In this document: one piece after another, positions 1 through 6,153 of the stretch
Layout of the letters: every line of letters starts with the position of its first letter
Position numbering within the stretch: position 1 is the stretch's first letter
NCBI GenBank assembly: GCA_029058455.1
Contig: JAIDXU010000132.1
Location: 1 to 6,153 of the forward strand
Direction: 5' to 3'
From: Paramuribaculum sp.
Lineage (GTDB): Bacteria; Bacteroidota; Bacteroidia; Bacteroidales; Muribaculaceae
Length of the DNA stretch: 6,153 bases
The notes under the pieces: generated by a model
What the model was told of the DNA's origin: nothing
What the model saw: the letters and a program-made list of their open reading frames with translations, nothing else
The model's database searches: none
Translations under genes and position numbers: made by a program

Positions 1-62
1 ACATTATGCACTTCCTTTTCAACGTTTAATGGAGTAAAGGCCTCAAACCCCGACTTTTTTTG

Positions 63-70
63 TAATTTTG
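63..70 (+). promoter_or_regulatory. Candidate Bacteroidota -7 promoter element upstream of gltX
   Basis: The sequence TAATTTTG matches the Bacteroidota primary sigma factor -7 consensus TAnnTTTG at every fixed position. Transcription would start a few bases downstream, around 75-78, leaving a leader of about 20 A/T-rich bases before the gltX ATG at 99, as is usual in a phylum that rarely uses Shine-Dalgarno pairing. The weak point is the -33 element: no TTTG lies at the expected distance (around 38-45). The only support upstream is a run of seven T at 55-61. It probably drives the whole gltX-comF unit. Confidence 0.4.
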
Positions 71-98
71 TGTCTTTAATTTACACACTTTTAAGATT

Positions 99-1637
99 AT
101 GGAATCACAGCGTAAAGTAAGAGTGAGATTTGCCCCGTCACCCACCGGGCCACTGCATATAGGCGGAGTGCGCACCGCTCTGTTTAATTATCTGTTTGCC
201 CGTCAGCATGGCGGCGATATGATTCTGCGCATTGAAGATACCGACTCTCAGCGTTTTGTGCCGGGAGCTGAAGATTATATCAACGAATCTCTTGCATGGC
301 TCGGCATAAAAATCGACGAAGGAGTGAGAGAGGGGGGCAACTTTGGCCCTTACAAGCAGAGCGAACGTCGCGACATATATCGTGAGCACGTTAAGATGCT
401 GCTTGACAATGGTAAAGCTTATATAGCTTTTGATACTCCAGCCGAGCTTGAGGAGGCCCGTAATACCCATCCCAATTTCCAGTATGACGCCTCAACCCGC
501 ATGTCAATGCGCAACTCCCTCACATTGGGCGAGGAGGAAACAGCCCGTCTGATTGCCGATGGAGAGAAATATGTTGTGAGGTTTAAGGTAGAGCCGGGAC
601 GCGATGTAGAGGTCAACGACCTGTTGCGCGGCAAGGTGGTGATCAACTCCAATGTGCTTGATGATAAAGTGCTTTATAAGAGTGCTGACGACCTTCCCAC
701 CTACCATCTTGCCAATATTGTCGACGACCATCTGATGGAAGTGTCTCATGTGATTCGCGGCGAGGAATGGCTCCCGTCGGCTCCTCTCCATGTGCTTCTC
801 TATGAGGCTTTCGGTTGGAGCGATACGATGCCCTCTTTTGTTCATCTACCCCTTCTGCTCAAACCTGACGGCAAAGGCAAGCTCTCAAAGCGTGACGGTG
901 ACCGTCTCGGATTCCCTGTATTCCCGCTCGAATGGCATGATCCCAAGAGCGGCGAGACTTCGCGCGGCTATCGCGAGAGCGGTTATCTGCCCGAAGCTGT
1001 TGTCAACTTCCTTGCCCTGCTCGGTTGGAATCCCGGTGATGACAGCGAGATTATGTCGATTGATGAGCTTATCGAGAAATTCTCTTTTGACAGATGTTCA
1101 CGCTCTGGCGCCAAATTCGATTACGAGAAAGGCAAGTGGTTTAACCATAAATATCTTCAGGAGCTTGCTCCCGAGCGTCTTACCTCGCTGTTTAAGAAAG
1201 AAATGGAGCTTCACGGTGTTAATCCCGATGATTTCTCCGACGAATATATCACCAATGCCATTGCTCTGGTTAAAGACCGAGTGAACTTTGTGAGCGAGCT
1301 TTGGGATGTGGCCGGATTCTTCTTCCGCGCTCCCGAAAGCTATGATCCCAAAGCTGTCAAAAAGCGCTGGAACGAGAATATGCCCGCCATAATGGGTGAG
1401 CTTATCGAGATAATTCGCCCCATTGAAGATTTTTCGGCTGCCGCTACCGAGCCGATCGTGCTTGGTTGGATCGCCGACAAGGGCTATCATCTCGGCAATG
1501 TGATGAATGCGTTTCGTCTCTGCGTGGTAGGTGAGTGCAAAGGTCCCCACATGTTTGACATTACCGAACTGATGGGCAAAGACGCCACCATAGCCCGCAT
1601 TGAACAAGGCATAGCCAACATCAAGCCTGCTGAATAA
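99..1637 (+). CDS. gltX: Glutamyl-tRNA synthetase (class I)
   Basis: This cytoplasmic enzyme ligates L-glutamate to tRNA-Glu using ATP, for protein synthesis. The 512-residue protein carries the class I signatures. [13 protein letters not shown] at residues 11-23 contains the HIGH motif (HIGG, 20-23). RIEDTD lies at 44-49 and RGEEW at 220-224. KLSKR at 261-265 is the KMSKS motif. The C-terminal part, from about 340, is the helical anticodon-binding region. The stretch between KLSKR and [10 protein letters not shown] is 25 residues (266-290), against about 8 in the E. coli enzyme as I recall it, an insertion typical of Bacteroidota. The ATG at 99 places [11 protein letters not shown] close to the N terminus, as expected. 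It is the first gene of the predicted operon, with waaA starting one base after its stop. Length is slightly above the usual 470-510. Whether it also charges tRNA-Gln cannot be seen from the sequence. Confidence 0.97.
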   Translation: MESQRKVRVRFAPSPTGPLHIGGVRTALFNYLFARQHGGDMILRIEDTDSQRFVPGAEDYINESLAWLGIKIDEGVREGGNFGPYKQSERRDIYREHVKMLLDNGKAYIAFDTPAELEEARNTHPNFQYDASTRMSMRNSLTLGEEETARLIADGEKYVVRFKVEPGRDVEVNDLLRGKVVINSNVLDDKVLYKSADDLPTYHLANIVDDHLMEVSHVIRGEEWLPSAPLHVLLYEAFGWSDTMPSFVHLPLLLKPDGKGKLSKRDGDRLGFPVFPLEWHDPKSGETSRGYRESGYLPEAVVNFLALLGWNPGDDSEIMSIDELIEKFSFDRCSRSGAKFDYEKGKWFNHKYLQELAPERLTSLFKKEMELHGVNPDDFSDEYITNAIALVKDRVNFVSELWDVAGFFFRAPESYDPKAVKKRWNENMPAIMGELIEIIRPIEDFSAAATEPIVLGWIADKGYHLGNVMNAFRLCVVGECKGPHMFDITELMGKDATIARIEQGIANIKPAE

Positions 1638-1638
1638 A

Positions 1639-2901
1639 GTGAACTTTCTCTATAACACCGGCATAGCGCTATATTCTCTCGGAGTGAAAACTGTGGCCTC
1701 TTTCGGCCACCGTAAGGCTATGCTCATGACCGCCGGCCAGAACTCCACCTTCCGACAGATAGATCAGTGGGTGGAGAGTCTCGGCGGAAAGCGGCCTGTG
1801 TGGTTTCATGCAGCATCATTGGGTGAGTTCGAGCAGGGTCGCCCCGTTATCGAGCGTCTGCGCCGTGATTATCCCGACATACCTATTGTGTTGAGTTTTT
1901 TCTCACCCTCCGGTTACGAGGTGAGGAAAAACTATCAGGGTGTTGATATGGTGGTTTATCTGCCGTTTGACACACCTTCAAACGCACGCAGATTTGTCAA
2001 TGCGCTCAATCCTATTGCCGCCGTATTTGTTAAATATGAATTCTGGGGAAACTATCTGGCGGCTTTGAGCAGGAAAAATGTGCCGGTATTTCTCATCAGC
2101 GCTATCTTCCATGCTCATCAGCCATTCTTCAAGAAATGGGGTGGCATGTTCAGGAAGATGCTTGATGCATATAACACATTTTTTGTGCAGAGCGAGCAGT
2201 CAGCCCGGTTACTCGAGTCGGCGGGTGTCGGCAGAGAGCGTATCGTGGTGTCGGGCGACACGCGTTTTGACCGTGTTACCGACAATCTCAAATCGGCTCC
2301 GAAGGTTGAGGCTGTTGAAAGATGGGTGGCCGCTGATCCGGGCAAGTTTACTTTCATAGCCGGATCAAGCTGGGAACCTGACGAAGAGATCTACGCCGGC
2401 TGGGTGTCGCGTCATCCCGACGTCAGAGTTATCATAGCGCCTCATGAGTTTAACGAAGCGCGGCTTGCAGCCCTTGAACAGAAATTCGGTCCCGGAGTGG
2501 AGCGCTTCAGCTCGGTGTCACGCTTCAATGAAATCAAACCTGACACAAGAGTACTGATTATTGATTGCTTCGGTCTGCTCGCCACCCTCTATCGCTATGG
2601 CTCAATGGCCTATGTAGGAGGAGGATTCGGTGCGGGTATTCATTCGGTTGCCGAGGCTGCCGTCTATAATATTCCGGTGGTGTTCGGCCCGCGTCACAAG
2701 AAGTTTAAGGAAGCATGCGACCTTATTGCCGAAGGCGGAGGCTTCTCGGTCGATACGGTTGATTCATTCGATGAGTTGGCCGATAAATTCTACTCGGATT
2801 CGGAGGCGCGCCGTCAGGCCGGAGCAAAGGCCGGCGGATATATTGCCGCCAATCTTGGAGCTACCGACAAAGTGATGGAACACCTTTCACGCTTTCTATG
2901 A
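1639..2901 (+). CDS. waaA: 3-deoxy-D-manno-octulosonic acid (Kdo) transferase
   Basis: This enzyme transfers Kdo from CMP-Kdo onto the lipid A precursor at the inner face of the cytoplasmic membrane, the first inner-core step of lipopolysaccharide synthesis. The 420-residue protein fits the GT-B, family GT30 pattern. Residues 1-22 are largely hydrophobic and aromatic, like the N-terminal membrane anchor of the family. HAASLGE at 57-63 holds the probable catalytic base Glu63, by analogy with the family SxGE motif. SGDTRFDR at 205-212 opens the second domain. YVGGGFGAGIH at 325-335, followed by PVVFGP, matches the CMP-sugar binding region. I chose the GTG start at 1639, one base after the gltX stop, because the following residues (NFLYNTGIALYSL) resemble known N termini; the next Met (residue 28) would remove the anchor. 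The stop overlaps the prmC start. The number of Kdo units added cannot be told from sequence. Confidence 0.94.
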   Translation: MNFLYNTGIALYSLGVKTVASFGHRKAMLMTAGQNSTFRQIDQWVESLGGKRPVWFHAASLGEFEQGRPVIERLRRDYPDIPIVLSFFSPSGYEVRKNYQGVDMVVYLPFDTPSNARRFVNALNPIAAVFVKYEFWGNYLAALSRKNVPVFLISAIFHAHQPFFKKWGGMFRKMLDAYNTFFVQSEQSARLLESAGVGRERIVVSGDTRFDRVTDNLKSAPKVEAVERWVAADPGKFTFIAGSSWEPDEEIYAGWVSRHPDVRVIIAPHEFNEARLAALEQKFGPGVERFSSVSRFNEIKPDTRVLIIDCFGLLATLYRYGSMAYVGGGFGAGIHSVAEAAVYNIPVVFGPRHKKFKEACDLIAEGGGFSVDTVDSFDELADKFYSDSEARRQAGAKAGGYIAANLGATDKVMEHLSRFL

Positions 2902-3761
2902 CCGTAGCCGAGACCGTAAAACATATCATTGATCGTCTGTCGCCTGTGGCTGCCACTCCCGGTGAGGCTCGTGTGATGGCGGGGATGATTATGGAAAGTC
3001 TCAAGGGTTATTCGGCTACCGACCTGATAATAAAAGCCGATTCGCCCGTGAGCGACTATATCACGACTAAAGTCGATGAGGTGGTTGAAAGATTGCTGCG
3101 CCATGAGCCGATTCAGTACATCACCGGTTATACTACATTCTACGGGCTGAAACTTGCGGTTAACAGGAGTGTTCTGATACCTCGCCCCGAGACTACCGAA
3201 CTTGTCGAAATGATAATAGGGGAGTGGGGGAATAAAAGCGACCTAAGGGTAGCCGACTTGTGTTCGGGCAGCGGTTGCATTGCGCTTGCTCTTGCAAGAA
3301 ATCTCCCGTTTTCAAGAGTCACTGCCGTTGAGCTGAGCGATGGCGCCATCGAGGTGATTCGTGAAAATGCACGCGCCCTGAAGTGTAATATAAATATTGT
3401 GAAGGGCGATGTGCTTAAGATGGCGTTGCCCTATTCTCCTCAATATGATATAATAGTCAGCAATCCTCCCTATGTGCTCGAAAGTGAGCGCTTGGAAATG
3501 GAGGCAAATGTGCTTGATTATGAGCCTGAGATGGCATTGTTTGTGCCTGACGATGACCCTCTTCGCTTTTATAAAGCGATTAACCGCTATGCTGCCGCCG
3601 CGCTCAGAGAGGGAGGAAAGATATACTATGAGCTGAATCCTCTTGAAGCCGACCGTTTGGCAGCCGATATGCGTAATGAGGGTTGGGATGATGTGGAGAT
3701 TACACTTGATATTTCAAGGCGTAAAAGATTTCTCAGCGCGACACGTTCATCCGCGCAATAA
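2898..3761 (+). CDS. prmC: Peptide chain release factor N5-glutamine methyltransferase
   Basis: PrmC (HemK) uses S-adenosylmethionine to methylate the glutamine of the GGQ motif in release factors RF1 and RF2, which improves termination of translation. The 287-residue protein has the full family layout. A helical substrate-binding N-terminal domain (about 1-75) ends in PIQYITG (71-77). IPRPET follows at 94-99. The SAM-binding loop is DLCSGSGCIAL (120-130), with acidic Glu145 ending the next strand. The catalytic NPPY is at 189-192. The C terminus RRKRFLSATR fits the usual family ending, so the gene is complete. The ATG overlaps the waaA stop as ATGA, pointing to translational coupling. The intact IPRPET-NPPY combination favours PrmC over the ribosomal protein L3 methylase PrmB. 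Confidence 0.95.
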   Translation: MTVAETVKHIIDRLSPVAATPGEARVMAGMIMESLKGYSATDLIIKADSPVSDYITTKVDEVVERLLRHEPIQYITGYTTFYGLKLAVNRSVLIPRPETTELVEMIIGEWGNKSDLRVADLCSGSGCIALALARNLPFSRVTAVELSDGAIEVIRENARALKCNINIVKGDVLKMALPYSPQYDIIVSNPPYVLESERLEMEANVLDYEPEMALFVPDDDPLRFYKAINRYAAAALREGGKIYYELNPLEADRLAADMRNEGWDDVEITLDISRRKRFLSATRSSAQ

Positions 3762-3774
3762 TGACTGTGTGAGT

Positions 3775-4275
3775 ATGAGTGCAACTTTTCGTCGCAAGAC
3801 AATTAGTGTCGACGCCGCCACCGATAGGCTGGAGGCTCTTTGCTCACGTTCCGAGCAGTGCAGTTATGAACTGATTTCAAAGATGAGGCGCTGGGGTGTG
3901 CTCCCCTCCGATATAGAGAAAGTGATTGACAGCCTCACCGAGCGCGGCTATCTCAATGATCAGCGGTTTGCCAACGCTTTTGTGTCTGATAAATATAGGT
4001 TCAGCTCATGGGGCAGACGCAAGATTCTGGCTGCGTTGGCGGCTAAACGTATTCCCTCGGCTATGGCGCGCGAAGCACTTGACGAAATCGACCCCGAAAT
4101 TTATGCCGAGCGTCTCGATAACGCCCTTAAGGTTAAAAACAGAAGTTTGCCCGACGATCTGGAACCGCTGATGAGGCGGCGAAAGCTTTATCAGTTTGCC
4201 GTGGCGAGAGGATATGAGAGTGGCGAAGTCGTCAAAGCAATAAGAAGATTGGTTGATTCATGCGCTACGGATTGA
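3775..4275 (+). CDS. recX: Regulatory protein RecX
   Basis: RecX binds RecA filaments and usually limits their growth, so it tunes homologous recombination and the SOS response. The predicted 166-residue protein is small, basic and all-helical, within the usual RecX size range. The recognisable core is RRWGVLPSDIEKVIDSL (38-54), then ERGYLNDQRFANAFV (56-70) and WGRRKILAALAAKRI (79-93). These correspond to the first and second three-helix repeats, with a divergent third repeat toward the C terminus (about 115-163). The reading frame is open for another 44 codons upstream, inside prmC, but those residues do not look like RecX. The ATG at 3775 lies 13 bases after the prmC stop and is preferred; a GTG at 3769 would add two residues. 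The 3' end overlaps comF by 16 bases. recA is not adjacent, unlike in many other bacteria. Confidence 0.88.
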   Translation: MSATFRRKTISVDAATDRLEALCSRSEQCSYELISKMRRWGVLPSDIEKVIDSLTERGYLNDQRFANAFVSDKYRFSSWGRRKILAALAAKRIPSAMAREALDEIDPEIYAERLDNALKVKNRSLPDDLEPLMRRRKLYQFAVARGYESGEVVKAIRRLVDSCATD

Positions 4276-4973
4276 CAGATTTGTTGCGTGATGGAATCAA
4301 CGGACTCATGTCGGTAGTGTGGCCTGACCGTTGTGCCGTGTGTGGGCGCCGGTTGACCCGCGATGAAAAACTGCTCTGCCTTGCATGTGAGGTCGATATT
4401 CCCCGCACCAATATTCATCTCGATGACTTTTCAGAGATTCACAAGCGGTTGGGTCATAAGGTTAGAATCGAGCGCGCCGCCTCATATTTCTATTACATTC
4501 CGGGTGGGGGATATGCCGCGCTTATACATGAAGCAAAATACCATAACCGTCCGGGCACAGGTCGAAAGCTGGCCCGAGGGTTTGCCGAAGAGCTGAAGTC
4601 GACAGGCTTTTTTGACGGAATCGACGGAATTGCGGCAGTGCCGCTTCACTATTCAAAATTACTTGGGAGAGGTTATAACCAGTCCCGCTATATAGCCTCA
4701 GGGCTTGGTGATGTGACCGGAATAAAGATTGTTGATATACTTAAATGTAGCCGCGCACATTCCACCCAGACCCGAAAGTCGGCTCTTGAACGATGGCGCA
4801 ATGTTAAGGATATTTACAAGGCCCGTAGCTGCGGCGACTGCAAGCATATTCTGGTTGTTGACGATGTGCTGACTACCGGCTCGACTCTGGCGGCATGTTG
4901 TGAGGCGATAGCGGCAGTCAATCCCGGTGTAAAAATCAGTGTGCTGACCCTCGGATTGGCCGGCATTAGCTGA
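4260..4973 (+). CDS. comF: ComF family protein (phosphoribosyltransferase-like)
   Basis: ComF-family proteins combine a zinc-finger-like N terminus with a type I phosphoribosyltransferase fold. In naturally competent bacteria they help handle imported single-stranded DNA; their substrate is uncertain. The 237-residue protein shows Cys25-x2-Cys28 and Cys40-x2-Cys43, a probable four-cysteine zinc site. AVPLHYSKLLGRGYNQS at 126-142 is the family's central motif. HILVVDDVLTTGST at 196-209 is the PRPP-binding loop. An additional CGDC at 191-194 sits just before that loop. The ATG at 4260, overlapping recX by 16 bases, gives the usual short helical lead before the first Cys pair; Met17 (4308) is a possible later start. 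It is the last gene of the operon, with its stop codon inside the terminator hairpin. The fold is clear, but a role in DNA uptake in this organism is inference. The gene symbol follows the family name. Confidence 0.9.
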   Translation: MRYGLTDLLRDGINGLMSVVWPDRCAVCGRRLTRDEKLLCLACEVDIPRTNIHLDDFSEIHKRLGHKVRIERAASYFYYIPGGGYAALIHEAKYHNRPGTGRKLARGFAEELKSTGFFDGIDGIAAVPLHYSKLLGRGYNQSRYIASGLGDVTGIKIVDILKCSRAHSTQTRKSALERWRNVKDIYKARSCGDCKHILVVDDVLTTGSTLAACCEAIAAVNPGVKISVLTLGLAGIS

Positions 4974-4991
4974 ATGTCGGGATTATTTTTT
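4960..4991 (+). terminator. Rho-independent terminator of the gltX-comF unit
   Basis: CCGGCATT (4960-4967) pairs with AATGTCGG (4973-4980) as an 8-bp stem with one G-U wobble, closed by the 5-base loop AGCTG (4968-4972). Two bases later comes TTATTTTTT (4983-4991). The stem-loop contains the last comF codons and spans its TGA stop. The T-tract lies on the 3' end of rarA, where its complement gives the final Lys codons and the TAA stop. On the - strand the same hairpin is not followed by T residues, so it should act only on + strand transcripts. Confidence 0.72.
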
Positions 4992-6153
4992 ATCGTTACC
5001 CCAGCGGGCCTGCTGGGTCTGAGCCAGACGCAACTCGGCGGGATTGTCGGCAGGATTCCAGAACCTTACGGAGCCATTGAGCTGATCGGGCAGGAATTGC
5101 TGACGCACAAAATGTCCCGGATAGTCGTGAGCATATTTATAGTCGGCTCCATATCCCATTGTCTTCATCAGTGAGGTAGGAGCGTTGCGCAGATGGAGCG
5201 GAACAGGCAGATTGCCTGATTTTCTTACTTCGGCAAGGGCCGCATCAATCGCCAGGTAAGCCGAGTTGCTTTTGGGTGAGGTAGCAAGATAGATTGCACA
5301 TTCGCTGAGCGGAATCCTTCCTTCGGGCCAGCCGATCTTGCGGAGAATGTCGAAGGTGGCATTGGCAAGGAGCAGGGCGTTGGGGTTGGCCAAACCGATA
5401 TCTTCGGCTGCGAGAATCACGAGTCGACGGGCGATAAATTCGGGATCTTCGCCACCTTCCACCATTCTGGCAAGCCAATAGACGGCGGCATCGGGATCGC
5501 TGCCACGAATACTTTTGATAAATGCCGAAATTATGTCATAGTGCATCTCGCCGTTCTTGTCGTAGGCGGCCGGATTTTCCTGAAGCCTGTCGGTCACCAC
5601 AGCGTCGTTGATCACGATTTCCTCGTCGGGAGAGGTAGATTGTTCAAGCAGATCGAGAATGTTGAGCAGCTTGCGGGCATCGCCGCCGGCAAATCTGAAA
5701 AGGGCAGTGGTCGACTCGATTTTTACCTTGCGTTTGGATAGGATGTCATCCTCGGTTATGGCACGGTTGAGCAGAGTTAGCAGGTCGGCTTCTTCGAGAG
5801 GGCGGAGTGTGTAGACCTGCGCACGCGACAGGAGCGGGCGAATCACCTCAAACGAGGGATTCTCGGTTGTGGCTCCTATAAGGGTGACGATACCTTTCTC
5901 AACGGCTCCGAGCAGTGAATCCTGCTGCGACTTGTTGAACCGGTGTATTTCGTCGATGAAAAGCACGGGGCGGGATCCGGTGCCGAACATGCTGCCGGCC
6001 TCGGCCTTGCAGCGGTCGAGCACTTCTCTCACCTCTTTTACACCCGAGGTAACGGCCGAAAGTGTAAAGAACGGGGCTTTGACAGTGTTGGCAATTATGC
6101 GGGCAAGAGTGGTTTTGCCTACTCCCGGAGGTCCCCAGAGTATAAACGATGAC
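4983..6153 (-). CDS. rarA: Replication-associated recombination protein A, AAA+ ATPase (5' end outside window)
   Basis: RarA (MgsA) is a clamp-loader-like AAA+ ATPase that acts at stalled replication forks, with links to single-strand binding protein and recombination. The frame is open from 6152 to the TAA at 4985-4983 and shows 389 residues. Numbering from the first visible residue: Walker A GPPGVGKT 7-14, Walker B LFIDEIHRF 64-72, sensor 1 GATTENPSF 93-101, arginine finger Arg110 in LLSRAQVY, and sensor 2 GGDARKLLNIL 156-166. The family-specific C-terminal tetramerisation part includes SFIKSIRGSDPDAAVYWLARM-like sequence (209-230), and YGADYKYAHDYPGHFVRQQFLP (334-354). Family members are about 420-450 residues, so roughly 45 N-terminal residues lie past the right edge. 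A GTG at 6032 is an internal Val codon, not the start. The gene converges on comF with 9 bases between stops and has its own promoter outside the window. Confidence 0.95.
   Translation of the reverse strand, partial: SSFILWGPPGVGKTTLARIIANTVKAPFFTLSAVTSGVKEVREVLDRCKAEAGSMFGTGSRPVLFIDEIHRFNKSQQDSLLGAVEKGIVTLIGATTENPSFEVIRPLLSRAQVYTLRPLEEADLLTLLNRAITEDDILSKRKVKIESTTALFRFAGGDARKLLNILDLLEQSTSPDEEIVINDAVVTDRLQENPAAYDKNGEMHYDIISAFIKSIRGSDPDAAVYWLARMVEGGEDPEFIARRLVILAAEDIGLANPNALLLANATFDILRKIGWPEGRIPLSECAIYLATSPKSNSAYLAIDAALAEVRKSGNLPVPLHLRNAPTSLMKTMGYGADYKYAHDYPGHFVRQQFLPDQLNGSVRFWNPADNPAELRLAQTQQARWGNDKK

Noticed and set aside
25..61. Possible terminator of an upstream gene: GTTT...AAAC and GAG...CTC pairing followed by seven T
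   Set aside because: The stem is only 4 + 3 bp with a four-base bulge and a gap before the T run, too weak to call.
790..1284. 164-codon open frame on the + strand in a second frame of gltX
   Set aside because: It overlaps the KMSKS region of gltX. The composition is Ser/Arg/Leu-rich without recognisable motifs, so it is a shadow frame.
1098..1607. Long open frame on the - strand opposite gltX (169 codons)
   Set aside because: It lies wholly antisense to a certain gene, shows no family motif, and is expected as a codon-bias shadow.
3643..3774. Upstream extension of the recX frame inside prmC (44 extra codons from an ATG at 3643)
   Set aside because: The added residues overlap the conserved prmC C terminus in another frame and do not resemble RecX. 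The ATG at 3775 gives a normal-length protein.
4615..4630. Tandem GACGGAATC / GACGGAATT repeat in comF
   Set aside because: It encodes Asp-Gly-Ile twice on a loop between domains. Two copies within a coding region are best explained by chance or minor slippage.
4974..5174. Small + strand frame (66 codons) directly after comF
   Set aside because: It starts inside the terminator hairpin and lies antisense to the conserved rarA C terminus, and no feature supports a protein.
6030..6032. GTG at 6032 on the - strand as a start for rarA
   Set aside because: The same frame continues upstream with Walker A GPPGVGKT and other family residues, so this GTG is an internal valine.
1..6153. Search for tRNA, CRISPR, insertion sequence ends, integrase, toxin-antitoxin or defence genes
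   Set aside because: About 98% of the window is accounted for by six conserved housekeeping genes, and no repeat arrays, inverted-repeat ends or cloverleaf-like segments were seen by eye.

Overview
The window reads as an ordinary chromosomal housekeeping segment from a Gram-negative Bacteroidota, most likely Bacteroidales. Muribaculaceae-like is my best guess, and it is an inference. The support is: base composition near 50% GC by eye; no Shine-Dalgarno-like purine tracts at a fixed distance from the starts; an A/T-rich leader with a TAnnTTTG-type promoter element; a lipopolysaccharide Kdo transferase (outer membrane); and a glutamyl-tRNA synthetase with a long insertion after the KMSKS-like motif that I associate with this phylum.

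Layout. Positions 1-98 are a short leader with a candidate Bacteroidota promoter. From 99 to 4973 five genes run on the + strand, packed as one probable operon: gltX, waaA, prmC, recX and comF. The junctions are a 1-base gap (gltX/waaA), a 4-base ATGA overlap (waaA/prmC), a 13-base gap (prmC/recX) and a 16-base overlap (recX/comF). A hairpin plus T-tract at 4960-4991 closes the unit. On the - strand, rarA (mgsA) converges on comF, leaving only 9 bases between the two stop codons. Its 5' end, roughly 45 codons, lies beyond the right edge.

Function. gltX charges glutamate tRNA, and prmC methylates release factors, so both serve translation. waaA attaches Kdo to lipid A. recX modulates RecA, comF is a phosphoribosyltransferase-fold protein linked to DNA uptake, and rarA acts at stalled replication forks. 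The right half is therefore loosely a DNA uptake, recombination and repair neighbourhood, although rarA is transcribed separately.

I see no mobile element, CRISPR array, RNA gene, phage remnant or defence system, and nothing that supports a new biological system. The points worth a second look are small: the dual-use terminator, the coupled gene junctions, the gltX insertion and an extra Cys pair in ComF.
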